Source: an uncultured Clostridia bacterium
Lineage (GTDB): Bacteria > Bacillota > Clostridia > TANB77 > CAG-508
Reading direction: 5' to 3'
DNA length: 64,000 nt
Assembly (NCBI GenBank): GCA_944393505.1
Contig: CALYAK010000003.1
Coordinates: 1-64,000 of the forward strand
Part shown: piece after piece, positions 26,065 through 34,633 of the stretch
How the letters are laid out: every line of letters starts with the position of its first letter
Numbering within the stretch: the first letter of the stretch is position 1
Made by a program: the position numbers and the translations under genes
The notes under the pieces: model-generated
The model's input: only the letters and a program-made list of their open reading frames with translations
Databases searched by the model: none
Told to the model about the DNA's origin: nothing

Positions 26065-27165
26065 TTATTCTTCCGTCACTGGTTCTTCTGCAGTTGCATT
26101 TGCTGTAATTTCTACATCTGCATCAATTGGGCAGATTTGGAAGAAGGTATTTCCATCATTTACTTTAATTTCTTCTCCAGCTTGATTACGATAAATCGTC
26201 TTTTCATCTCTTGCTGTTTTTTCACAAGTAATTGGAATCGCTTTTCCATTCGTAATATAGTAACCATCTAAGGTTTTGATATTATCAATTGTTTGTCTTC
26301 CTTTATTTTCTCCATCATTTAAGGTTGTATTTTTTACAAAAGTAATAATGATGTTTTTGGTTGTAATTTCTTCTTTCGTATCCCAATCTTTTTGAAGTGT
26401 ATTTCGACTATAGCGAGTATAGCGTTTCGTTTCTGGATTGTATTCATATTTTACAACATTGGATTGTGAATAAGGAATGGTAACGGTGTCAGCAATTAAT
26501 TCTGATTCTAATTCAACTTCATCTGTTACATAGGTTAGAACAGATTCTGCATTTGAGGTCGTACGATATCCTTTTTTATCCGTTGCAATTTCTAGAATAT
26601 TTTCCGTACTTGTTACTGCATTATGCGGACTTGATTTATCCTTTACTCTCCAAAAATCTTTTGAGCTATAGATTAATCCGTTAACATTTTGAACGGCTAA
26701 TTTCTTAATATCACTTTCTGCCTGTGGACTTTGTCCGTAATGAACATAAATGGCATCATTTTCTAATGCATAATCTAAGAAATAATGTCTTGCACTACGA
26801 ATTGGTCCAATCTTTGCTAAATCTTTTCCTTTGAAGATTGCCATTAAACGTGATTCTCCACCTTCTACAATAATTTCATAAACTGCATAAGCTTCGTTCA
26901 ATCCTGCTTGTGGCCATGCATCTTTATGATTGTCAATCATAACGGCTATTGGGCGATCAGTTCCTTTGTAAATGGAAACTTCTTTTACAACTAACGGTTC
27001 TTCTACTTCATTTTGAACCTCCATTTCTTGGCCTGCATTCACATTCTGGCTATTGCTCTGTTCTTGATAAATCTTAATTCCTAGCAATGTTCCCGCAATT
27101 AAAATCACAATGATTAAAATTGCAACTAAAATTTTGATACCTGCTTTTCCTCTTTTATTTTCCAT
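26065..27165 (-). CDS. DUF3048 (YerB-like) membrane-anchored protein
   Basis: The 366-aa protein has one N-terminal transmembrane helix (about residues 11-31, ILVAILIIVILIAGTLLGI) and an extracellular DUF3048 domain with RPIAVMIDNHKDAWPQAGL, VEGGESRLMAIF, GPIRSARHYF and VHYGQSP. These short motifs are highly conserved in YerB-like proteins, whose function is not established. It starts from an ATG with AGGAGG and is the last gene of the group, 12 nt after the DgkA/PAP2 gene. Confidence 0.9.
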   Translation of the reverse strand: MENKRGKAGIKILVAILIIVILIAGTLLGIKIYQEQSNSQNVNAGQEMEVQNEVEEPLVVKEVSIYKGTDRPIAVMIDNHKDAWPQAGLNEAYAVYEIIVEGGESRLMAIFKGKDLAKIGPIRSARHYFLDYALENDAIYVHYGQSPQAESDIKKLAVQNVNGLIYSSKDFWRVKDKSSPHNAVTSTENILEIATDKKGYRTTSNAESVLTYVTDEVELESELIADTVTIPYSQSNVVKYEYNPETKRYTRYSRNTLQKDWDTKEEITTKNIIITFVKNTTLNDGENKGRQTIDNIKTLDGYYITNGKAIPITCEKTARDEKTIYRNQAGEEIKVNDGNTFFQICPIDADVEITANATAEEPVTEE

Positions 27166-27177
27166 TTTTCTTCCTCC

Positions 27178-27930
27178 TTACATTCGAAAGATTGTAATTC
27201 CATAAATTAATAGAATTACTAAAACGCCCATTGTTGAACTGTAGATTACTTCTGCAAAAGAATGGGTATCATTGCGCATTCGATTTCCAATTACAATTAA
27301 TGATAAGATTAAAGCAAGCGCAAATACAATAATATTTCTGGTATTTAACCAAATCGCTGTTAAAATAGCAAAAGCAAGAATGGTCTGTCCACTTGGATTA
27401 AAAATTCTTTTCCCTTCTGTTGCTTTTTTTCCTAAATATGCTTTTCCTGCTAGAATTCCGATCACGACTAAAATGATTCCCACAAATGTAATGTGCATTG
27501 GTGATGCAATTACATGATCTAAAATTGTTTTTCCTACTTCTGAAAGTTCAGTTTCTCGGAAAAATAGGAAATAGGCTACCACGCATGCATTTAGTGCCAC
27601 TAAAACAACTGCTCCTGCCGCAACATCTTTTGCAATTTTTGCTTTTGGATGGTATTGATCAGTATAAAGATCTACGACTGTCTCAATCGCTGTGTTCATC
27701 ATCTCTGCAAAAATAACCATAAATACAGCAAATGTTAAACACAAGAATTCAGAAGTTGTAAAGTTATAGAAAAGACTAAGAAGCATAACCGTTACAGCAA
27801 TGACTAATTGCTTTCTTACATTACTTTGAGTCGTTGTTGCATAAAGAATTCCATTTACTGCATTATTGCAAGCATCCATAAAGTTTGAATTATGTAATTT
27901 TTTATCCTCTTTTTTTCTCTGTTTTTTCAT
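27178..27930 (-). CDS. diacylglycerol/undecaprenol kinase fused to a PAP2-like membrane domain
   Basis: The 250-aa integral membrane protein starts with a DgkA domain of three helices, with the signature EMMNTAIETVVDL near residue 76. This domain phosphorylates undecaprenol or diacylglycerol. The C-terminal half (from about 140) has further helices and PAP2-like pieces (RIFNPSGQTILAF, THSFAEVIYSSTMG), suggesting a lipid phosphatase fold. Kinase and phosphatase halves on one chain would recycle lipid carriers; this is inference, and the PAP2 catalytic residues are only partly recognisable. It follows ybeY by 5 nt. Confidence 0.85.
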   Translation of the reverse strand: MKKQRKKEDKKLHNSNFMDACNNAVNGILYATTTQSNVRKQLVIAVTVMLLSLFYNFTTSEFLCLTFAVFMVIFAEMMNTAIETVVDLYTDQYHPKAKIAKDVAAGAVVLVALNACVVAYFLFFRETELSEVGKTILDHVIASPMHITFVGIILVVIGILAGKAYLGKKATEGKRIFNPSGQTILAFAILTAIWLNTRNIIVFALALILSLIVIGNRMRNDTHSFAEVIYSSTMGVLVILLIYGITIFRM

Positions 27931-27935
27931 GTTTC

Positions 27936-28412
27936 CTACCTTACTATTTTTAATTGCTCTAAAATAAACTCTTCTTTTGGTCTCATTTTCTTTTTGTCTT
28001 CTTCTTTGATATGATCATATCCCATTAGATGATAAAATCCGTGTACTAACAAATAAGCTAATTCTCTTTTAAAAGAATGACCATATTCTTTTGCTTGCTC
28101 TTCTACTTTTTCCGTTGCAATTACAATATCGCCTAAAACCTCTTCAATATGGTTTTCTGTCTTTTTTAAAGTCTCGATCTCTTCTGGTTCAAACATCGGA
28201 AAGGATAGTACATCCGTTGCTTTATCAATTCCACGATAAGTCTGATTAATCTGCCTTATGTTCTCTAAATTTGTAAAAATCACATTGACATATAGCTTGG
28301 TATGGCTTAAATTTTCTGTTTCAAAACAAGTTGTAAGAACATTTTCTACTATTTGTTCATTTTCTTTTCTTTCTTCTACTTGATCATAATGAATTTCTAC
28401 AACTTTTTTCAT
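27936..28412 (-). CDS. ybeY: endoribonuclease YbeY
   Basis: YbeY is a zinc-dependent RNase that takes part in 16S rRNA 3' maturation and ribosome quality control. The 158-aa protein has the diagnostic LLVHGFYHLMGYDH motif near residue 124, with three metal-binding histidines, and the upstream GDIVIATEKVEEQA segment. RBS GGGAAGG precedes the ATG. The usual clostridial order yqfC-yqfD-phoH-ybeY-dgkA is kept except that phoH is replaced by an unknown gene. Confidence 0.96.
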   Translation of the reverse strand: MKKVVEIHYDQVEERKENEQIVENVLTTCFETENLSHTKLYVNVIFTNLENIRQINQTYRGIDKATDVLSFPMFEPEEIETLKKTENHIEEVLGDIVIATEKVEEQAKEYGHSFKRELAYLLVHGFYHLMGYDHIKEEDKKKMRPKEEFILEQLKIVR

Positions 28413-28436
28413 ATTCCTTCCCTTCTTTATTTTGAA

Positions 28437-28471
28437 AAGGAAAAGCGAACAAAAGGATTTGTCCGCTTCTC
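28437..28471 (-). terminator. possible terminator before ybeY
   Basis: A 14-bp stem (28440-28453 with 28458-28471, two wobbles on the minus strand) is followed by a pyrimidine-rich tail. It lies between the 408-aa-frame gene and ybeY, so it may limit transcription into ybeY. Confidence 0.5.
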
Positions 28472-28477
28472 GTTTTC

Positions 28478-29686
28478 TTATTTTACATATTGCTTCTGTT
28501 TTACAAATCTTCCTTCTCGCGTCACAGCTTTATTTGGAATTTTTCTCATAACGCCTAATTCTACCAAGCGGTTTTTATAAAATGCAATAATTTTGCTATA
28601 ACGATTTTCATTGCAGTATACTTTCTTTAAATCTCCCTTGATAAATAGGATTTCTTTTTGTTTGCGGTATTCGATTCGATCAGTATCTTTTATTTTTTCA
28701 ATTTCTTGGTATCTCTCCCAGAATTTCTTATACTGATCTCGATCAGCTGGTTTATCCCAATAAATCTTTGTCGACAATAGTCGTATATTGTATTCTTCAA
28801 TTAATTTAATTAGAAGTCCATAAGCTTTTTCTTGCTTTTTCGCAACTCTCGTATCTACAATTAATGCACGAACATCTTTTAAAAGCTTAATATAGCATTG
28901 TTCTGCAACGATCAGTGGTAAACTATGGGTAAATAGCTTACGGCTAATTCCTAATAAAATCATTGATTTTTCAATGGTATCATTTTGATCTAATTTACCT
29001 ACAGTAAAGTTTTCGAATTTTTCATACTCATCTAAAATCGAAGCATAGGTTTGATCTTCACTTAATTCAAATTTCAATGGTAAAACTTGTGTAATGTATT
29101 CTTCCAACGCTACAAATATTTTGTTATAAATTTCTTCTTTATTGGCATAACTTAAGTTGTCTGCTAGTTTTACTGAATAATGTTTTAATAATCCTTTGTA
29201 TAAAGATTCTACTTTTGCTAAATAAAATGCTTTATAACGTTCAAATAATTTATTTTTTCCTCCATCTTTTAAAGCTTCATAATCTAGCCTTAGTAAATAT
29301 CTTTGTTTACGATATTTATATTCAATATATTCCGTATCTTTTAAACGGATAATTTCATAATAACTTGCTAATGCATCTTTTTCAAAAACGGATGCTGTAT
29401 CATTACGAACTTTATTATAGATCGAATCCATAATATGTTTGTCAATTGCTTCTAAATATAAAGCATAGGTATCTTCATATTTTTTCGCATATTCTTCTCT
29501 TTTAATTTCATCATTTTCATTTTGCATTTGTGTTTCATAAGCTTTTATCACATTGTTCCTTTTTATCGCAATTAGCATATTATTAATTCCAACTTTGGTT
29601 GGGATTAATAATTTCGTAATCGTGTTTGATAATTTTGAGAAAAAGGTTTTGTCTGCTTGATAGACTCTTACACTTCTTTCTTCCAT
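28478..29686 (-). CDS. protein of unknown function in the place of phoH
   Basis: From the ATG at 29686, which has AAAGGA upstream, this is a 402-aa protein; the frame is open 6 codons further. It is Lys, Glu and Tyr-rich and predicted mostly helical. Only one moderately hydrophobic stretch (FFSKLSNTITKLLIPTKVGI near the N-terminus) is seen. I recognise no domain or motif. Its ribosome site overlaps the yqfD stop codon as defined by the +1 frame, so it is tightly coupled to yqfD. Confidence 0.75.
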   Translation of the reverse strand: MEERSVRVYQADKTFFSKLSNTITKLLIPTKVGINNMLIAIKRNNVIKAYETQMQNENDEIKREEYAKKYEDTYALYLEAIDKHIMDSIYNKVRNDTASVFEKDALASYYEIIRLKDTEYIEYKYRKQRYLLRLDYEALKDGGKNKLFERYKAFYLAKVESLYKGLLKHYSVKLADNLSYANKEEIYNKIFVALEEYITQVLPLKFELSEDQTYASILDEYEKFENFTVGKLDQNDTIEKSMILLGISRKLFTHSLPLIVAEQCYIKLLKDVRALIVDTRVAKKQEKAYGLLIKLIEEYNIRLLSTKIYWDKPADRDQYKKFWERYQEIEKIKDTDRIEYRKQKEILFIKGDLKKVYCNENRYSKIIAFYKNRLVELGVMRKIPNKAVTREGRFVKQKQYVK

Positions 29687-29700
29687 GGCTTTCAATCCTT

Positions 29701-30887
29701 TCAAAAAACGATTTTTTCTTTTGTCCCGATTTCTTCTAGTACTTCATAAGTTAATTCTATTTCGATGTACTGATCTGTTTGATTCATTTGAATTTTTCTG
29801 TCTAAAATATTTTCTTGATTCTCAATCTCGGAATCTAGCTGTTCCGTTAGCTCTTCGATTCCCTGTGCCTTCAATTCCTCAATCCCGTAAGGTTACCTCC
29901 TCTGTCACATATTCGTAATTTTGAATCGTCGTAAGTTCTAACGGAAGATAGAAGTTCGAAAATATTTTGCATTTTTTGTTCTCTTTTATTGTATCATACT
30001 TTTCGAATTTTGAAAGAGTTTTATATAAATTTATTTGAAAATTATTAATTTTTATTTCATATTTTTTCTCTTCCCTTCCGGTTCGATTTTTCTTTTCTTG
30101 TTGAAAATAAAATCTTCCCTTTTTACTATACCAGACTCTTGCCCAAACTTCTCCTTGTGCATGTACTTGCCTAACTCCCGTATATTTTCCTTCCATTGTT
30201 CCTGCAATTAGTACATCTCCTGGTTTTACTAAATCACCTACTGATACGCAAATCGTTCCATTTTGTGCTTGAATCCTTTGAATCGCTCCTTCTTTTGTTG
30301 CCACAATTTGGCAATATTCATCACTTGGAATCATTTCTGGTTTTTTTTCAGCTTCTACGATTCGAATTGTCAAATTTGTTCCTTCACATTCAACTCCCAC
30401 CCATGCAAGATCATCTCTCTCCATACGCATTCGATTGGTAAATTCGTTTTGATTAATTTTTGTTTTTAAAGTTCCTTGCTCTAATCCGCATTCTTTGGCA
30501 AGCGTTAAAATTTCTTCGGTTGGAATCGTTTCATTTCCTTCGACTTCAATATTCCAAATAAATTGAGAAAGTGCAAAGATACTAATTCCTACACAAGCTA
30601 ACAGAATGAGAAAAACTTTTCTTTTTCGATATTTTCGTAAAAGAAAAGGCAGTCCCTTTTTTTCATCTAATTTTACACCGCATTTTGTTTTTCTTGCTAT
30701 TTGTCGGATTCTTTTAAAATCTCCGTATTCCAATCTTTGCCTTTAAAATTGTGTTTTTTTCACGATTTAAATCCCATAAAAAAATTCCTTTACTTCTTGC
30801 TAAATTGATAAATTTTTCAATGGAATAGCCTTCAATTGTGATATGAACATATCCCGTTATTAAATGAAACAAAATGGCAATTTGCAC
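29701..30887 (-). CDS. yqfD: sporulation protein YqfD, requiring two +1 frameshifts at CGG codons
   Basis: YqfD is a membrane protein of the sigma-E sporulation regulon. The N-terminal part (GYVHITIEGYSIEKFINLARSK...) ends in one frame at codon 55, CGG-A. The body (DFKRIRQIARKTKCG, then a transmembrane helix near VFLILLACVGISIFALSQF, then LAWVGVECEGT) lies in the next frame. Codon 334, CGG-G, is followed by GAT TGA, while a second +1 shift gives a further 60 aa ending LTYEVLEEIGTKEKIVF, the usual YqfD end. With both shifts the product is 394 aa, near the Bacillus length of 398. The start is GTG at 30887 with GAGGAGG; yqfC stops 1 nt before it. Confidence 0.9.
29884..29887 (-). other. second +1 frameshift site in yqfD, CGG-G
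   Basis: The zero frame reads ACC TTA CGG GAT TGA. The restored frame reads TTA, skip, GGG ATT GAG GAA and continues to a TGA at 29701-29703 inside the next gene's ribosome site. Confidence 0.88.
30722..30725 (-). other. first +1 frameshift site in yqfD, CGG-A
   Basis: The zero frame reads GGA ATA CGG AGA TTT TAA. The restored frame reads ATA, skip, GGA GAT TTT AAA AGA and enters the conserved FK-RIR segment. Confidence 0.88.
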
Positions 30888-30888
30888 T

Positions 30889-31179
30889 TTAATCCTCCTC
30901 AACCGATTTTTCAAACTCGATTTTTTCGATTTCTCCCGTAATTTTCAAATCATCCTCTGTCATTTGTGTCATTTCTAAATTTCTTCCTGCTACTCCTAAA
31001 ATTCCAGTATATGTATAGACTCGAATATAGATTTCTTGATAATCTAGAATCGATTTATAGTTTTCGATTAATAGCTCATGAAATCCAAGACAAGAAAGTC
31101 TCGTCTCTTCGGAATATACTTCTTTTGGAATCTCTAAGATCTGATCTAGCTTTGATATTTTTTTTCTTCTTTTTTTCAT
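30889..31179 (-). CDS. yqfC: sporulation protein YqfC
   Basis: The 96-aa protein matches the YqfC family of sigma-E-dependent sporulation proteins: a basic N-terminus (MKKRRKKISKLDQILEIPKEV), LSCLGFHELLIENYKSIL and the ending ITGEIEKIEFEKS. RBS GAGGTGG supports the ATG at 31179. It is immediately upstream of yqfD. Function in the spore envelope is not established. Confidence 0.9.
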   Translation of the reverse strand: MKKRRKKISKLDQILEIPKEVYSEETRLSCLGFHELLIENYKSILDYQEIYIRVYTYTGILGVAGRNLEMTQMTEDDLKITGEIEKIEFEKSVEED

Positions 31180-31186
31180 ATTCCAC

Positions 31187-31239
31187 CTCATAAAAAAAGA
31201 GCTCTAGAACATTATATTCTATCACTCTTTTTTTATGAG
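31187..31239 (-). terminator. fur terminator with the yqfC -10 box in its loop
   Basis: A 15-bp perfect inverted repeat (31187-31201 with 31225-31239) contains the A and T runs inside the stem. The 23-nt loop holds TATAAT (31211-31216), a good -10 element for yqfC, although no clear -35 is seen 17 nt upstream. Confidence 0.6.
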
Positions 31240-31252
31240 ATAATTTCCCATT

Positions 31253-31657
31253 TTATTCTTTCTTTTTTCCCTTACATTGATTGCAGGTTCCTTCAAAAGA
31301 TAAATTTACTTTTTCGATTTTTCCTTTTACCTTTTTTTCAATTAATTTCATTTCATCTTCTAGTGATTCAAATTCATTGTGATATGGCATAGCATTTTCA
31401 ATTTTTCCACAAACAACACATTCGAAGTGAATATGTGGTTCTGCAATTCCATCAAAACGATCTGGTCCTACTTTTGCTTTTAACTTATGTACCAAACCTT
31501 CTTCACACAAATCATTTAAATTACGATAAATGGTAGCCATTCCAATCTCTGGCATTTGTTCTTTTAATTCTGCATATAACTCTTCTGCTGTCGGGTGGTC
31601 TGCTCGACTCGTTAAATTTTGTATCATTAACTCTCTTTGTTTACTATATTTTTTCAT
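31253..31657 (-). CDS. Fur/PerR-family metal-dependent repressor
   Basis: The 134-aa protein has the winged-helix domain (HPTAEELYAELKEQ, IGMATIYRNLNDLCEEGLV), the sensing and dimer region FDGIAEPHIHFECVVCGKI and a second CxxC (CNQCKG) for structural zinc. The motif EPHIHF is common to Fur and PerR; I cannot separate them by sequence alone. RBS GAGGAGG supports the ATG at 31657 rather than the longer frame. A Fur-type box lies between promoter and ribosome site, so it probably represses itself. feoAB in this window would be a logical target but has no evident box. Confidence 0.92.
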   Translation of the reverse strand: MKKYSKQRELMIQNLTSRADHPTAEELYAELKEQMPEIGMATIYRNLNDLCEEGLVHKLKAKVGPDRFDGIAEPHIHFECVVCGKIENAMPYHNEFESLEDEMKLIEKKVKGKIEKVNLSFEGTCNQCKGKKKE

Positions 31658-31673
31658 TTGCTTCCTCCTCTTA

Positions 31674-31688
31674 TGATAATCATTCTCA
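31674..31688 (-). promoter_or_regulatory. Fur/PerR box of the fur gene
   Basis: TGATAAT-C-ATTCTCA is a 7-1-7 inverted repeat that differs at one base from the perfect TGATAAT-N-ATTATCA. It lies 17 nt before the start codon, downstream of the proposed promoter. Confidence 0.8.
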
Positions 31689-31700
31689 TTTGTTTCTTTA

Positions 31701-31729
31701 ATGTTACTAAAGTCTCCGACTTTTTTCAA
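31701..31729 (-). promoter_or_regulatory. promoter of the fur gene
   Basis: TTGAAA (31724-31729) and TAACAT (31701-31706) are 17 nt apart on the minus strand. Confidence 0.6.
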
Positions 31730-31811
31730 GTATTTTTCTTTTTTTCTTTCTTTTTTTCTTTCTTTTTTTTCTCATTTATGATAAAATACTTTCAAATTTA
31801 AAGTTCTTCAG

Positions 31812-31842
31812 AAAGGAGTTTTCCTATCTTTTTTAATAGGAA
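31812..31842 (+). promoter_or_regulatory. Shine-Dalgarno and hairpin before the YvyF-like gene
   Basis: AAAGGAG (31812-31818) is followed by a 7-bp hairpin (31821-31827 with 31836-31842) and then 11 nt to the ATG. Alternatively AGGAAG in the 3' arm is the ribosome site and is masked when the hairpin forms. Confidence 0.45.
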
Positions 31843-31853
31843 GAAAAAAAGTT

Positions 31854-32114
31854 ATGGAATTAAATCGTTGTTATCGTTGTGGTTGTTTTTTTGTAACACA
31901 AGATGAAGTTTGTCCAAATTGCAAACCAAAGGATCAAAATGATCAAGCAAATTTATCAAATTACTTACAAGAGAATGGTCTTCCAAATTCAGTTGAAGAG
32001 CTTTCTTCTTATACCAATATTTCGGTTCGCAACTTAAATCGTTTTCTAGCAAAAGAACAATTTGCTGGTTATCATTTCAAATCACAAGAAACCAACATAG
32101 AAGTTGGGTTATAA
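31854..32114 (+). CDS. small zinc-ribbon/helix-turn-helix protein, YvyF-like
   Basis: The 86-aa protein begins with a four-cysteine zinc ribbon (CYRCGCFF...CPNCKP) and continues with a helical segment NSVEELSSYTNISVRNLNRFLAKEQF that resembles a small DNA-binding or adaptor helix-turn-helix. This order is that of the YvyF/flagellar-operon protein family. No flagellar gene is nearby, so the role is open. It is convergent with the pyrimidine phosphorylase gene. Confidence 0.75.
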   Translation: MELNRCYRCGCFFVTQDEVCPNCKPKDQNDQANLSNYLQENGLPNSVEELSSYTNISVRNLNRFLAKEQFAGYHFKSQETNIEVGL

Positions 32115-32144
32115 AAAAATAGCTCCCTTTTCGGAGCTATTTTT
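32115..32144. terminator. bidirectional terminator
   Basis: A 12-bp perfect stem (32115-32126 with 32133-32144) has runs of A and T on either side, so it works on both strands. It overlaps the stop codon of the pyrimidine phosphorylase gene. Confidence 0.9.
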
Positions 32145-33447
32145 CGTCTGTAACAATTCCTAAAATCGTTGGTTGCTTTTCTACTTTTTCAGAAACAATT
32201 CGATCGATTTTTTGGATTTCTTGTTTTGCCTTTTCAGCAGATTCCCAATCTGCCGCATGAATGGTAGCAAGAACTTCTTTTTCTTTTACAAAATCTCCTA
32301 CCTTTTTCTCTAAAACTATTCCAACCTCTGGTTTAATTGGATCTTCTTTTCTTTTTCTACCAGCTCCTAAAAGCATTGAAATTCGTCCAATTTCTTCTGC
32401 TTTGACTTCCTGAACGTATCCCGTTTGCATTGCTTGTACTTCTAAAATTACTTCTGCTTTTGGGAATTGATTTGGATTTTCGATATAGGAAACATTTCCA
32501 CCTTGATTTGCTACTAATTCTTTGAATTTTTTTAATGCTTTTCCACTTTGAATACAAGAAAGAATCTCTTGTTGATTTGCTTGAATATCATTTCCCTTAC
32601 CAGCAAGTTTTAGCATATATGCTCCCAAAGTTGTTACAACTGCTTCAACATCTGATTCCATCTTCCCATTCAAAGCTTCAATTGCCTCAATTACTTCTAA
32701 AGAATTTCCCACTGCTTTTCCAAGTGGTTCCTCCATATTCGTCAAAACACATACTGTCTCTTTTTTTGCTAATTTTCCAATTTGATTCATTTCTTTTGCT
32801 AATGCAATTGCATCTTCTTTCTTTTTCATAAAAGCTCCGGAGCCACAAGTTACATCTAAAACAATTTTACTTGCCCCTGCTGCAATCTTTTTACTCATTA
32901 TGCTCGATGCAATTAATGGTATGCTCTCTGTACAACTAATCGTATCACGAAGGGCATAAAGCTTTTTATCTGCTGGTGCTAAATTTAGGGTCTGTCCAAT
33001 TAAACTAATTCCAATTTTTTCGACATTTTGGATAAAATCTTCCACAGCTATTCCAGTCTGGTAACCTGGTATGGATTCTAGTTTGTCAATCGTTCCTCCG
33101 GTATAACCTAATCCTCTACCAGACATTTTTGCTACTGGAACGCCTAATGCCGCAATCGTTGGCATTAAAATTAAGGTTACTTTATCACCAATTCCTCCTG
33201 TTGAATGTTTATCTACAACTGTTCCAAATCGGGATAAATCTAACACATCTCCAGAGTAAGCCATCTCCATCGTTAAATCTGTGATTTCTTCTTCATCCAT
33301 TCCGTTTAAATAAATGGCCATGACAAGTGCTGCTGCCTGCTCGTCTCCAATCTCCCCTTTGGTATATCCTTGAATAAAATAGGCAATTTCTTCTTTCGTC
33401 AGTCTTTGTCGATCTCTCTTTTTTGCAATAATTTCTTGTATATTCAT
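32137..33447 (-). CDS. pdp: pyrimidine-nucleoside phosphorylase
   Basis: The enzyme cleaves thymidine, deoxyuridine or uridine with phosphate to base and (deoxy)ribose 1-phosphate. The 436-aa protein has the signature SGRGLGYTGGTIDKLESI near residue 108 and the phosphate-binding VDKHSTGGIGDK near 78. The C-terminal domain ends near PTILGIVTD. RBS GAGGAGAAG supports the ATG at 33447; the frame is open 23 codons further, overlapping rnhB. It follows rnhB by 23 nt. Confidence 0.95.
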   Translation of the reverse strand: MNIQEIIAKKRDRQRLTKEEIAYFIQGYTKGEIGDEQAAALVMAIYLNGMDEEEITDLTMEMAYSGDVLDLSRFGTVVDKHSTGGIGDKVTLILMPTIAALGVPVAKMSGRGLGYTGGTIDKLESIPGYQTGIAVEDFIQNVEKIGISLIGQTLNLAPADKKLYALRDTISCTESIPLIASSIMSKKIAAGASKIVLDVTCGSGAFMKKKEDAIALAKEMNQIGKLAKKETVCVLTNMEEPLGKAVGNSLEVIEAIEALNGKMESDVEAVVTTLGAYMLKLAGKGNDIQANQQEILSCIQSGKALKKFKELVANQGGNVSYIENPNQFPKAEVILEVQAMQTGYVQEVKAEEIGRISMLLGAGRKRKEDPIKPEVGIVLEKKVGDFVKEKEVLATIHAADWESAEKAKQEIQKIDRIVSEKVEKQPTILGIVTDEK

Positions 33448-33470
33448 ATTCTTCTCCTCATTCGCATTTT

Positions 33471-34100
33471 TTAAGCAACAAAATTTTTGGTGAAACTTTT
33501 TCGATGAATCGGGCACAATCCATATTCTTTAATGGCTGCAATATGGGCAGCTGTACCATATCCTTTATGCTTTTCAAAACCATATTCCGGATAGACTTCA
33601 TCCATTTTTCTCATAATACGATCCCTGGTTACTTTTGCTAAAATCGAAGCTGCTGCGATACTATAGCATTTGGCATCTCCTTTAATAATGGAATCATATG
33701 GAATTCCACAAGTATCAATTCCTGTTAAAGCATCTACTAAAATTCTTTCTGGTTTAACTTTTAATCCTCGAATCGCTGTGGTTAAGCCTTCTTTTGTTGC
33801 ATTTAGAATATTAACTTGATCAATTTCTTTTTCATCAACAATAGCAACAGAATAACTAATTGCTTCTTCTTTAATTTGTTCATAAAGCAATTCCCTTTTT
33901 TTCTCCGATACTTTTTTCGAATCATTCACACCTTCTAGCTTCGAATCTTTTGGCATAACAACAGCAGCTACCACAACAGGCCCTGCAAGAGGTCCTCTTC
34001 CTGCCTCATCAATGCCACATAAATATTGGATTCCTTTTTCAAAATATTGGTTCTCCATTTTCTTCAATTCATTTAATCGCAATTCTTCTTTTTCTTTCAT
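33471..34100 (-). CDS. rnhB: ribonuclease HII
   Basis: RNase HII removes ribonucleotides and RNA primers from DNA hybrids. The 209-aa protein carries CGIDEAGRGPLAGPVVVAA near residue 28 with the first catalytic Asp-Glu, NDSKKVSEKKRE, ILVDALTG and ILAKVTRDR, and ends YGLCPIHRKSF. The ATG lies 2 nt after the upstream stop codon, with a weak ribosome site, so coupling is likely. Confidence 0.96.
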   Translation of the reverse strand: MKEKEELRLNELKKMENQYFEKGIQYLCGIDEAGRGPLAGPVVVAAVVMPKDSKLEGVNDSKKVSEKKRELLYEQIKEEAISYSVAIVDEKEIDQVNILNATKEGLTTAIRGLKVKPERILVDALTGIDTCGIPYDSIIKGDAKCYSIAAASILAKVTRDRIMRKMDEVYPEYGFEKHKGYGTAAHIAAIKEYGLCPIHRKSFTKNFVA

Positions 34101-34102
34101 GG

Positions 34103-34633
34103 TTATTCTTCTTTTTCTCCATTCTGCTCTTCCGCATTTTCGTTTGTTTCGTTCGTTTCTGTATTTTCCTCAGAAACTAATTCTGATAAATGATGATAAA
34201 TTTTTCCTTCTTGATCCTCTATAGCAATGTTCGTTGCCACATCTTTCGTTGTATAATGAACGAAATAGTATTGATTCTCTTTTAATTGAATGGTGCTTAA
34301 TCCCATTTCATTTAATTCTTCTCTTCCTAATCGGTAGTATTCTTCTGCTTTTTCTCCTAAAATACCTTCTTCTAGCATCTTTTTAACTTGCTCGTCTTCT
34401 TTTAGGTCTGCTACTTTTGTTCCCTTTAAAGAATTTTCCTCTGCATTTACTTTTACGGATTCATCAATGATTTTTAATTTTCCCTGAATTAATAACATAT
34501 CAGTTTTAGCGGTTTCTATTACATTATCCGTAACTTGTTGTTTTGTTAAATGAACGACTAATCCAACTAAAATCACGATCACAATCACAATCAAGATTAA
34601 AGTAAGATGTCCCATTCCTGTTTCTTTTCTCAT
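34103..34633 (-). CDS. single-pass pilin-like membrane protein
   Basis: The 176-aa protein has an N-terminal hydrophobic helix (MGHLTLILIVIVIVILVGLVV) after a short charged leader (MRKET), like type IV pilin-like proteins, followed by a soluble domain with DMLLIQGKLKIIDESV and an acidic Glu/Asn-rich tail. The ATG overlaps the TGA of the acyltransferase gene (ATGA), with GGAGGG upstream. No processing motif is clear. Similar N-termini occur in the genes at 19719 and 50119. Confidence 0.75.
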   Translation of the reverse strand: MRKETGMGHLTLILIVIVIVILVGLVVHLTKQQVTDNVIETAKTDMLLIQGKLKIIDESVKVNAEENSLKGTKVADLKEDEQVKKMLEEGILGEKAEEYYRLGREELNEMGLSTIQLKENQYYFVHYTTKDVATNIAIEDQEGKIYHHLSELVSEENTETNETNENAEEQNGEKEE

